DNA of 64,000 nt, from the NCBI RefSeq assembly GCF_017309385.1, contig NZ_JAFJMJ010000001.1:2108001-2172000 (forward strand), given 5' to 3'. Below the pieces are notes generated by a model. The model did not search any database. It was not told the origin of the DNA and saw nothing but the letters and a program-made list of their open reading frames with translations. A program made the translations under genes and the position numbers. This DNA comes from Amycolatopsis sp. 195334CR. Its GTDB lineage: Bacteria; Actinomycetota; Actinomycetes; Mycobacteriales; Pseudonocardiaceae. Below are positions 57,201 through 64,000 of the stretch, in pieces (positions within the stretch are counted from its first letter, which is position 1; each line of letters opens with the position of its first letter).

Positions 57201-57952
57201 TCGACGCCGTGGGAAACCCGCAATCGCTGCTGCTGCTCGGCGGCACCTCGGACATCGCGCTGGCGATCGCCGAGAAGTACCTGAGCGCCGCCCCGCTGCG
57301 GGTGGTGCTGGCGGCGCGGCCGTCCGAGCGGCTGGAGGCGGCCGCGCAGCGGCTGAAGAACGCCGGGGCCGAGGTGTCCACGGTGAACTTCGACGCCAAG
57401 GACACCGCCTCGCACCCGGCGGTCGTCGAGCAGGCCTTCGCCGGTGGTGACATCGACGTCGCGGTGGTCGCGTTCGGGCTGCTCGGCGACGCCGAGGAGC
57501 TGTGGCAGGACCACCCGAAGGCCGTCGAGGCGGCCACGGTGAACTACACCGCCGCGGTCTCGGTGGGCGTGGCGCTGTCGGAGAAGCTCAAGCAGCAGGG
57601 CCACGGCACGGTCATCGCACTGTCCTCTGTGGCCGGTGAGCGGGTGCGCCGGTCGAACTTCGTCTACGGCTCCACCAAGGCCGGTTTCGACGGCTTCTAC
57701 CTCGGCCTCGGCGAGGCGCTCGCACCGCACGGGGTCAAGGTCACCGTGGTCCGCTCCGGCCAGGTCCGGACGAAGATGACCGAGGGCATGAAGGACGCGC
57801 CGCTGACCACGAACGTCGAGGACGTCGCGGCCACCGCGGTCGACGCGGCCCGGCGCGGCAAGGACCTGGTGTGGTCGCCCGCGCCGTTCCGGTTCGTCAT
57901 GTCGGCGCTGCGGCACGTGCCCCGGCCGATCTTCCGCAAGCTCCCGCTCTGA
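57197..57952 (+). CDS. dprE2: DprE2, decaprenylphosphoryl-2-keto-ribose reductase
   Basis: A 251-residue short-chain dehydrogenase: [20 protein letters not shown] (NAD-binding), [20 protein letters not shown] then STKAG (Ser, Tyr and Lys of the YxxxK site), and C-terminal RPIFRKLPL. It reduces the keto intermediate made by DprE1 to decaprenyl-P-arabinose. The start is TTG at 57197, overlapping the DprE1 stop by 4 bases, with GGAGG at 57183-57187. The GTG at 57209 is a weaker alternative. Confidence 0.93.
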   Translation: MIDAVGNPQSLLLLGGTSDIALAIAEKYLSAAPLRVVLAARPSERLEAAAQRLKNAGAEVSTVNFDAKDTASHPAVVEQAFAGGDIDVAVVAFGLLGDAEELWQDHPKAVEAATVNYTAAVSVGVALSEKLKQQGHGTVIALSSVAGERVRRSNFVYGSTKAGFDGFYLGLGEALAPHGVKVTVVRSGQVRTKMTEGMKDAPLTTNVEDVAATAVDAARRGKDLVWSPAPFRFVMSALRHVPRPIFRKLPL

Positions 57953-59184
57953 GCAACTACCTGCACCGGGCGCTCGGACCCGGCGCGCACGCCCGCGCGC
58001 TGGTCCGGCCCGGGGAGTCCGTGGTGTGGGCGGGGTTCGCGCGCACGCACTACTACGACATCCAGCATCTGACGCCGACGGGGGAACCGAAGCGCGGCGT
58101 GGTTAGCCGGGGGCTGGGCGCGGTCGGCGGCTTCGCCGGTGCCGTGGTCGCCGGCGTGCTCGACGGCGCGGACAACGGAACGGACAAGCCGCCGCCGGCG
58201 GACGTGCTGGTGTCCGGGCCGCGGGCGGGCTGCCTCGCGCACCAACACCTGAGCGCGGTGCCGTCGATCAGCCGGGCGCTGCTGCGGTTGTGGGTGCTGA
58301 CCTCGCAGCGGCTGGTGGTGTTCACCGAACGCGCGCCGGTCGAGGCTTCGCCGGTCGAGGATTCGCTGCTGGGCAAGGCTTCGCGGTTCGGCAAGGGGCT
58401 GGCGAAGATCGGCCGGATCATCACCGACACCCGGGCCAAGTTCGGGGACAACCTCGAAGGGGAACCGGTCGCGCCCAAGGACTTCGTGCTCGCGGCGGAG
58501 ATCCCGGCGGCGCTGATCGCCGGGGCCCACGGCTCGCGGGTGTCCCTTGTGGACGGTTCGGGGATCGACTTCGTGCGCGGGGTGACCGGACCCGCTTGGG
58601 AGACCTCGACCGCCGAGTACGAGCTGAAGACCGTCACCAAGGAGATGACCGGCCACTGGCTGCACCCGGGAGAACGGCTGGTGCTGGCCTGCGCGCCGAT
58701 CAACGGCTACACCGGCGTGGTGCTGGACGGCGAACTCCGGCTGCCGCACGAACCGCTCGGCGAGGTGCCGGAGGTCGAGCTCGGCAGGCTGAAGTGGCCG
58801 CGCCCGGCCGACCGGACTTCCCAGGCCGGGGGCGAGGACTGGGTCGACGACCCGACCGTCGCGTTCTGGGCGCACGCCACGCGCCCCGACCAGCACGCGG
58901 TGCGCTTCGCCGACCACTTCGCCCACACCCGCGGCGACGCGCGGCTGACGCTGACCTCGCACCGGGCGGCAGTGGTCTACCCGACCCGCCTGCTGGCCGA
59001 CGCCGACGCCGACAGGAACCCGTTCACCACATTCGGTGAACTGCCCGCGTCCAGCATCCGCAGCCTGAGCGCCGAGATCGTCGGGCGCACCCTGCCGTCG
59101 GCGCCGGTCATCCGGCTCGACTTCGCCGACGGCTCCACGCTGCTGGTCCGCGACCCGCTCACCTCGCGCCGCCTCGGTACGTGA
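57949..59184 (+). CDS. Unknown protein downstream of dprE2
   Basis: About 411 residues, no family recognised. Segments include [20 protein letters not shown] then [27 protein letters not shown] and [19 protein letters not shown] repeats; the repeated 'PGE..V/L' and 'LTSxRxVV' pieces suggest a duplicated beta-rich (PH-like) fold. The start is uncertain: the coding look extends back to the dprE2 stop, where a CTG overlaps it (CTGA, used here). GTG 57871 would overlap dprE2 by 82 bp and GTG 58024 would remove a conserved-looking N-terminus. It probably belongs to the dprE1-dprE2 transcript. Confidence 0.65.
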   Translation: MSNYLHRALGPGAHARALVRPGESVVWAGFARTHYYDIQHLTPTGEPKRGVVSRGLGAVGGFAGAVVAGVLDGADNGTDKPPPADVLVSGPRAGCLAHQHLSAVPSISRALLRLWVLTSQRLVVFTERAPVEASPVEDSLLGKASRFGKGLAKIGRIITDTRAKFGDNLEGEPVAPKDFVLAAEIPAALIAGAHGSRVSLVDGSGIDFVRGVTGPAWETSTAEYELKTVTKEMTGHWLHPGERLVLACAPINGYTGVVLDGELRLPHEPLGEVPEVELGRLKWPRPADRTSQAGGEDWVDDPTVAFWAHATRPDQHAVRFADHFAHTRGDARLTLTSHRAAVVYPTRLLADADADRNPFTTFGELPASSIRSLSAEIVGRTLPSAPVIRLDFADGSTLLVRDPLTSRRLGT

Positions 59185-59194
59185 ATCCGCAGGG

Positions 59195-60112
59195 TCATTC
59201 GCGCGCCAAGCCGAGGAACTCCTGCTGCTCGCGGTCGTAGCGCTGGGTCAGGCCGTTGCCGTAGCGGTCCCACCAGTTCTGCACCTGACCGCCCTGGCGG
59301 GTGGTGGTGTCGCCGTAGATCTCGCGGTCGTACTCCAGGCGCGTGTCGCGGAACTGCTGCTGGAACTGCTCCGAGGACAGGCCCTGGATGTGCTGGATGG
59401 TCTCCGGGGTCAGCTGCCCGCTGCGCACGATGTCCGCGCCCGCCATGGAGTTCAGGATCGCCTGCACACCGCCGACGCCGCGCATGTGCGCCCCGGACAT
59501 GATCGCCGCCTGCACACCGGCGTCGGTGAAGTTCAGCGCGCCCGCCTGCCGCGCGCTGTCCGACATGTGCCGGGTGACCACGGCGATCTCCTCGGCGCTG
59601 CCCTGCCCGTGCAGCCGGCGCGCCTCCATGATCTCGCGGTAGGCGGTGCCGTTGCCCTCGCGGAAGCCGTACGCCTCCTGCCGCCCGCCCTGCTCGCCGG
59701 ACGCGCCCTCGGACCGCATGATCGACTCCACCACGCGCGGGTCGAGCTGGTCGGGGTTGCCACCCGCCGCGGCCCCGCCGCCCTGCGCCTGGGCCAGCTG
59801 CACCTCGCCGTTGCCGCCACCGTAACCCTGCGCGGTGGCGCGGTCGGCGTCGTCGTAACCGTCCACAGCGGACTTGAGCTTCTCGGTCAGGTCCTCGACC
59901 AGGTTGACGAACCGGCTCAGCCCGCTGACCAGCTGCTGCTGCAGGTTCGCGTTGGCGCCGGCCACCGAACCGCCGATCTGCGCGAACGCCAGCCCGTCGA
60001 GCACCAGCCGGTCGAGGTCTCTGGTGGTCTCCAAGGCCGTGGATCCCAGCTCGCGCACGGTGCTGGTGATGCTGCGGACCTCGGCTGGCTCGATTCGGTA
60101 CTCTCCGGCCAC
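59195..60112 (-). CDS. WXG-like secreted protein with a C-terminal unknown (possibly lysozyme-like) domain
   Basis: A 305-residue protein. Residues 1-105 form a helical WXG100-like region (YRIEPAEVRSITSTVRELGS, SRFVNLVEDLTEKLKSAVDG), followed by a short Gly/Gln linker. The C-terminal 180 residues (DQLDPRVVESIMRSEGASGE through QNWWDRYGNGLTQRYDREQQ) are a compact helical domain in which a Glu in a 'SEG' context and Trp/Tyr-rich repeats recall phage-type muramidases; this is a weak resemblance. GTG 60112 follows AGGAG. It stands alone, without EspG. Export via type VII and a cell-wall role are inferred. Confidence 0.6.
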   Translation of the reverse strand: MAGEYRIEPAEVRSITSTVRELGSTALETTRDLDRLVLDGLAFAQIGGSVAGANANLQQQLVSGLSRFVNLVEDLTEKLKSAVDGYDDADRATAQGYGGGNGEVQLAQAQGGGAAAGGNPDQLDPRVVESIMRSEGASGEQGGRQEAYGFREGNGTAYREIMEARRLHGQGSAEEIAVVTRHMSDSARQAGALNFTDAGVQAAIMSGAHMRGVGGVQAILNSMAGADIVRSGQLTPETIQHIQGLSSEQFQQQFRDTRLEYDREIYGDTTTRQGGQVQNWWDRYGNGLTQRYDREQQEFLGLARE

Positions 60113-60291
60113 GGGGACTCCTCTCGATCCGGCTTGGCATCCGGTTTGACCACGTCGAGAATTCACCAAATCGTGGCGCTCCCGGACGGCCGAATTACCC
60201 ACCGGGGCGGCGGCACATCCACCGATCGGCTGACGGCGGTTCCACCGGCTCCCTAATGGATTTCCGGTCGCCGCCGGGAAATCATGGCGGT

Positions 60292-60810
60292 ATGACCGTC
60301 GAACTGCCCGCTCCCGGCACCTACCGCATCGATCCGGCCAGTTCGGTGGTCGGCCTGGCCGGCCGTCACCTGTTCGGGCTGGCCCCGGTGCGCGGCCGGT
60401 TTGCCATCCGGGCGGGCACCATCCAGGTCGCCGACCCGATCACCGACTCGCTCGCCGAGGCGTCCATCGACGTGGCCAGCTTCGACACCGGCAACAGTCA
60501 GCGCGACAACGAGGTCCGCTCGCCGCGCTACCTCGACGCGGGCCGGTTCCCGCTGATCGAGTTCATCTCCGGCCGGGTGGCGGTGGACGACGGGGCGTGG
60601 AAGCTCACCGGCGAGCTGACCGTGCGGGAGACCACGCGCGAGGTCGCGCTCGACATCGAAACCGCTTCACGCGCCGGAGACGGCTTCACCGTGCGAGCGC
60701 GGACGAAGGTGAACCGCACGGACTTCGGCGTCACTACCCTGCGGGGGCTCGGGGGCAGCGTTTTCGAACTCACCCTCGACGTCACCGCGACCGCTGCTCA
60801 CCAGGGCTGA
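60292..60810 (+). CDS. YceI-family lipid-binding protein
   Basis: A 172-residue protein with the YceI lipocalin-like pattern: GTYRIDPASSVVGLAGRHLF, EASIDVASFDTGNSQRDNEV, YLDAGRFPLIEFISG and TLRGLGGSVFELTLDVTATA. YceI proteins bind polyisoprenoids such as octaprenyl compounds in an extended barrel. Beside decaprenyl-phosphate sugar enzymes, a polyprenyl-binding role is attractive but unproven. There is no signal peptide, so it is probably cytoplasmic. ATG 60292 is chosen over 60256. Its end overlaps the convergent GT-C gene by 13 bp. Confidence 0.85.
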   Translation: MTVELPAPGTYRIDPASSVVGLAGRHLFGLAPVRGRFAIRAGTIQVADPITDSLAEASIDVASFDTGNSQRDNEVRSPRYLDAGRFPLIEFISGRVAVDDGAWKLTGELTVRETTREVALDIETASRAGDGFTVRARTKVNRTDFGVTTLRGLGGSVFELTLDVTATAAHQG

Positions 60811-62360
60811 CCGGTCGGCCGCGCGTTCGCGGCGGAGACCAGGTACAGCTGCTGCGTGCCCGACCAGGGTGAGCTGATCGTCCAGCTCGCCAGCGCGGTC
60901 GGCGGCGGGGCGTCATGGGTGACTTCGAGGACCAGGTCGGTGTCCGCCGGGGCGATCGAATGGTCGAAGAACCGGAAGTTCAGGTCGATCAGCGCCTTGC
61001 CCAGCGCGCTCGCCCGGCTCTCGCTCTCGGCGATCGCGGGCGCCACCGCACCGCGGTCGGAGAACAGGTCGACGATCGGGCAGTCGCACGCGTACGCCAG
61101 CGCGCCGATCTCGCCCGCGCTGTGCACCTTCCGGCCCTGCGCCACCTGCGCCAGCTGCTCGCCGATCTCCAGGTACTGCTCCGACGCGGCGTGGTTGCTG
61201 GTCAGCGGCGCGTACTGCCGGGGCAGCCCGGGCGCCAGGTAGACCGCGACGGCCACCGCGGCCACCACCGCCGTGCCCACCAGGCCCGCGCCGGCGAGCA
61301 CGCGCTGCCGGAACGCCTCGCCGTCCACCGAGGCGACCGCGGCCGCCAGGAACACCGTGGTAGCGGCGATGCTCGGACCGTAGTACCAGTGGTACGGCGG
61401 CACGTTCAGCCACGCGTAGGCCAGGTAGTGGGCGAAACCGGCCAGCGCGAGCACACCGAACGGCAGGATCCGCCGGGCGGTGTCGCTGCCGCGCACCAGG
61501 AGCGCCAGCCACAACAGCACCAGCATCCCGGCCAGCACGACCGGCAGGAACGACAGCACGGTCTGCGCCGGGTAGTCGCGGAAGTACAGCAGCGGGCCGT
61601 TGGTGAAGCTCCACTCGCCCCACGACCGCTGCAGCGTCTTGATGATCACCGTGTCCGGCACGGCCGAGCCGAGCGCGAACCAGCTGATGGTGAACCACGG
61701 CCCGGCCACCGCCAGCGCGGCGAAGAAGGTGCGCCAGATCCCGGTCCAGAACGACCGCCGCGCGACGAAGATGACCAGCGCCATCACCAGCAGGTCGAGC
61801 CGGATCAGCGCGAGCACGCCGAGCACCAGCCCCAGCGCCACCGGACGGCGTTCGGTGGCGAACACCAGCGCCCAGACCACCGCCGCCGCGCCGAGCGCGA
61901 TCTCCAGCCCGATCGACGAGATCAGCAGCGGGTTGATCGTGGTCAGCGCGACCGCCAGCGGGGCGAACCAGTTCGGCAGGCCGATCCGGTCGCCGAGCCG
62001 CCGCAGCCCGAGCGCCAGTAGCACCTGCGCCAGCACGAAGAGCACCGCCGCGGCGATCACCGCGTCCCGCAGCACCAGGGTCAGCGCGGCCAGCGAGAGC
62101 ACGTTCATCGGCGAGGTCGCGGTGTTGGCCACCCCGTCCGCGATCAGCCCCCAGTGGCCGTGCATGGCGAGGTTCTTCGCGTACGACAGCGTGATGTACG
62201 TGTCGTCGATCAAATGGGGCTTGGCCAGCGCGAACACCACGGTGGACACCGCGGCCACCCCGGCCGGGAAGTACCAGAACCTCGCCGAGCGCGGACCCGG
62301 TCTGCCGCCCGAGTCCGGCGTCGTGACGGACTCGGCGGCTTCGGGTAAGGCGCTACGCAT
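60798..62360 (-). CDS. GT-C membrane glycosyltransferase, AftB-like (copy 1)
   Basis: A 520-residue protein with about ten membrane helices. The first external loop holds KPHLIDDTYITLSYAKNLAM followed by HGHWGLIADGVANTATSPMN, the 'DD..I..R/K..NL' pattern of GT-C arabinofuranosyl- and mannosyltransferases, with Asp-Asp as catalytic acid site. This loop resembles AftB (Rv3805c), which adds terminal beta-1,2-arabinofuranose using decaprenyl-P-arabinose. The C-terminal 120 residues form an external domain. It is a paralogue of the next gene, 64 bp apart. The exact transferase activity is inferred from family and neighbours. Confidence 0.75.
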   Translation of the reverse strand: MRSALPEAAESVTTPDSGGRPGPRSARFWYFPAGVAAVSTVVFALAKPHLIDDTYITLSYAKNLAMHGHWGLIADGVANTATSPMNVLSLAALTLVLRDAVIAAAVLFVLAQVLLALGLRRLGDRIGLPNWFAPLAVALTTINPLLISSIGLEIALGAAAVVWALVFATERRPVALGLVLGVLALIRLDLLVMALVIFVARRSFWTGIWRTFFAALAVAGPWFTISWFALGSAVPDTVIIKTLQRSWGEWSFTNGPLLYFRDYPAQTVLSFLPVVLAGMLVLLWLALLVRGSDTARRILPFGVLALAGFAHYLAYAWLNVPPYHWYYGPSIAATTVFLAAAVASVDGEAFRQRVLAGAGLVGTAVVAAVAVAVYLAPGLPRQYAPLTSNHAASEQYLEIGEQLAQVAQGRKVHSAGEIGALAYACDCPIVDLFSDRGAVAPAIAESESRASALGKALIDLNFRFFDHSIAPADTDLVLEVTHDAPPPTALASWTISSPWSGTQQLYLVSAANARPTGQPW

Positions 62361-62424
62361 CGCTGAAGAGTGTAACTCCTGCTGTGATCGGTCCGTTATC
62401 TGCGCGAGATTAAGTTCCGGTTAC

Positions 62425-63975
62425 CTACGGCCGAGCGGCCGGGACCAGCGAAAAGTGCCCGACGCCCTTCGCCGCCGAATGCACCGTCCAGCTGTCCGGG
62501 CCGACGGCCGGACCCGAGGCGTACTTCAGCTCGTACTGGATCGGCTCCGGCTTGATCGACCGGTCGAAGAAGAGGTAGTTCACCCGCAGCGCGAAGCTGG
62601 TGATCGGGTTGGCCTCGGCGATCCGCTTCTCCACCTTGTCCACCACGCGACCGCGGTCGGAGAACTCGTCGACGATCTTGCACTCGCAGTAGTAGGCCAG
62701 CGTGCCGATCTCACCCGGGCTGGACACCGTGGCGCCGTCGAGGCGTTCGCCGAGCGCCTTGCCGACGCGCGCGTAGTCCGGCGCGCTCGCCCAGTTGCCG
62801 AAGATCAGCGGCGACTCCCACGGCACGCCCGGCTTGGCGACCACCGCGATGTTGCCCAGCAGCGCCAGTCCGACCAGGCCGAGCGCCAGCGCGGGCGGCC
62901 GCGACTCCAGCCGCTCCTGCTCGCGCGAGCGGGCCAGCCAGAAGGCCAGGATGGCCACGCCCGACATGCTCAGCGAGACGATCGGCGCGACGAAGTACCA
63001 GTGGTACGGGCCTACGCCCATCAGCGTGTACACGCCGTAGTAGACGACGCCGCCGGCACCGAGCGCGGCCAGCGGGCCGATCTTGGCCATCTCTTTAAGG
63101 CCCCCCCGCCCTCCCTCTAACTTCTCCCACCGCACCGCGAACCGCACCAGGAACCAGCTGACCAGCACGAACAGCCCGGCCAGCGCGGGCGCGAAGGCCA
63201 CCGCGGTGACGATCTTGCGGCCGGTGAAGTACATCACCGGGCCGGTGAAGAAGCTCCACTCGCCGAACAGCCCGCCCTGCAGCTGCTTGATCACCAGGGT
63301 GTCCGGCACCGCCGAGCCGAAGGCGATCCAGCTGAACAGGTACCAGGGCCCGGCCACGGCCACCGCCGCGAGCACCGCCTTGACCAGCTTCCGCCGGATC
63401 GCGGCCGAGGAGAACGCCAGGATGAGCACAAAAACGACCAGGTCGAGCCGGATCATCACGGCCAGCCCGGCGATCGCGCCGAACCACACCGGGCGGCCCT
63501 CGACGGCGAACACGGTGAGCAGGATCAGCGCCGCCGGGATCAGCAGCACCTCCAGCCCGATCGCGGAAAGCACGAACGGGTTGAGCAGCACCACCGCGAT
63601 GCCGAGCACGCCGGCGAACGAGGGCAGCCGGAGCGCGGCGACCAGACGCATCCACGCCCAGCCGATCACCGCGCCGGCGGCCACGGTGACCAGGCCGAGC
63701 GCGATCACCGGGTGCGCGTCGCCGAAGATCCGGGTGAGCAGGGTGGCCAGCGCCAGCAGCAGGATGTTCAGCGGGGAGGTCGCCGAGTTGGCGTGCTCCC
63801 CGGCGATCAGGCCCCATTCGCCGTGCACCGCGAGGTTCTTCGCGTACGCCAGGGTGATGTACGCGTCGTCGGTCAGGCTGTCCTTGACCACCAGGAACAA
63901 CGCCGCCGTGGCGACCACCGCGAACACCGGCAGCCACCACGCCGCCCGCACGTGGTCGCGGACAGAGGTGGTCAC
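62425..63975 (-). CDS. GT-C membrane glycosyltransferase, AftB-like (copy 2)
   Basis: A 516-residue paralogue of the 60798-62360 protein with the same plan: KDSLTDDAYITLAYAKNLAV then HGEWGLIAGEHANSATSPLN in the first external loop, LNPFVLSAIGLEVLL, and an external C-terminal part (EIGTLAYYCECKIVDEFSDR). The two share the DD..ITL.YAKNLA.HG.WGLIA loop and a CxC-containing C-terminal segment, so they arose by tandem duplication. GTG start at 63975. The short piece up to 64000 reads FEHWRS then a stop on the same strand and could be the tail of another gene. Confidence 0.75.
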   Translation of the reverse strand: MTTSVRDHVRAAWWLPVFAVVATAALFLVVKDSLTDDAYITLAYAKNLAVHGEWGLIAGEHANSATSPLNILLLALATLLTRIFGDAHPVIALGLVTVAAGAVIGWAWMRLVAALRLPSFAGVLGIAVVLLNPFVLSAIGLEVLLIPAALILLTVFAVEGRPVWFGAIAGLAVMIRLDLVVFVLILAFSSAAIRRKLVKAVLAAVAVAGPWYLFSWIAFGSAVPDTLVIKQLQGGLFGEWSFFTGPVMYFTGRKIVTAVAFAPALAGLFVLVSWFLVRFAVRWEKLEGGRGGLKEMAKIGPLAALGAGGVVYYGVYTLMGVGPYHWYFVAPIVSLSMSGVAILAFWLARSREQERLESRPPALALGLVGLALLGNIAVVAKPGVPWESPLIFGNWASAPDYARVGKALGERLDGATVSSPGEIGTLAYYCECKIVDEFSDRGRVVDKVEKRIAEANPITSFALRVNYLFFDRSIKPEPIQYELKYASGPAVGPDSWTVHSAAKGVGHFSLVPAARP

Positions 63976-64000
63976 CTCAGCTTCGCCAGTGTTCGAACCC

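Noticed and set aside
63976..64000. C-terminus of a further minus-strand gene (FEHWRS then stop)
   Set aside because: Only about eight codons are visible, too little to support a separate feature; mentioned under the neighbouring gene.

Overview
This is about 64 kb of high-GC actinobacterial chromosome, most likely from a mycolate-type Pseudonocardiaceae (Amycolatopsis or a close relative). The case rests on four things: a mycobacterial-type arabinogalactan gene set (galactan exporter, GlfT1, GlfT2, DprE1, DprE2, GtrA, GT-C transferases), EspG/PPE-like type VII secretion genes, a proteasome activator ending in GQYL, and many leaderless promoters of TANNNT followed 6-8 nt later by ATG or GTG. 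I see no rRNA, CRISPR array, insertion sequence or prophage.

Layout. 1-2689: the 5' end of an acetoacetate-CoA ligase and a small type VII secretion operon (helical protein, PPE-like protein, EspG). 2769-24177: core and accessory metabolism. It holds a dienelactone-hydrolase-like protein, an aminotransferase, a TauE/SafE permease, an RsbW/SigF stress switch behind a SigF-like promoter, a methyltransferase, a two-gene NHEJ system (LigD with LIG-POL order, and Ku), a FusB-like zinc-finger protein, a membrane adenylate cyclase, a FabH-like synthase, a NarL-type two-component system, an AlkZ-like winged-helix protein with a TetR regulator, and a catabolic operon (acyl-CoA dehydrogenase, ADP-forming acyl-CoA synthetase, ThDP decarboxylase). 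24518-36000: a large LuxR-type ATPase regulator, a secreted subtilase, several small unknown proteins, Crp and MarR regulators, tRNA-Ser(UGA), a zinc metallopeptidase and a secreted M28 aminopeptidase.

36049-63975 resembles the M. tuberculosis Rv3777-Rv3808c region but is rearranged: quinone oxidoreductase (Rv3777-like), a PLP-lysine-less class V aminotransferase homologue (Rv3778c-like), Bpa (Rv3780-like), two unknown envelope genes, a sugar-type methyltransferase, Wzm-Wzt-GlfT1, then a gap filled by a type VII secretion island, then GlfT2, GtrA, DprE1, DprE2 and two tandem GT-C membrane transferases. UDP-galactopyranose mutase (glf), next to glfT2 in mycobacteria, is not seen here.

The most striking block is 43722-51785: EspG, a small helical partner, a PPE-like protein with a Gly-rich tail, a 1470-residue Rhs protein with a WXG100-like N-terminus and a C-terminal HEIYH metallopeptidase-like toxin domain, then a zinc-ribbon protein and an immunity-like protein, the last three joined by ATGA overlaps. 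I read it as a type VII-delivered Rhs toxin/immunity system. Other points of note are a DtxR/IdeR-type iron box inside a 34-bp palindrome covering the start of a leaderless acyl-CoA dehydrogenase, a natural Ser387 in DprE1 at the benzothiazinone-reactive Cys position, and an unexplained strong terminator at 33259-33304.
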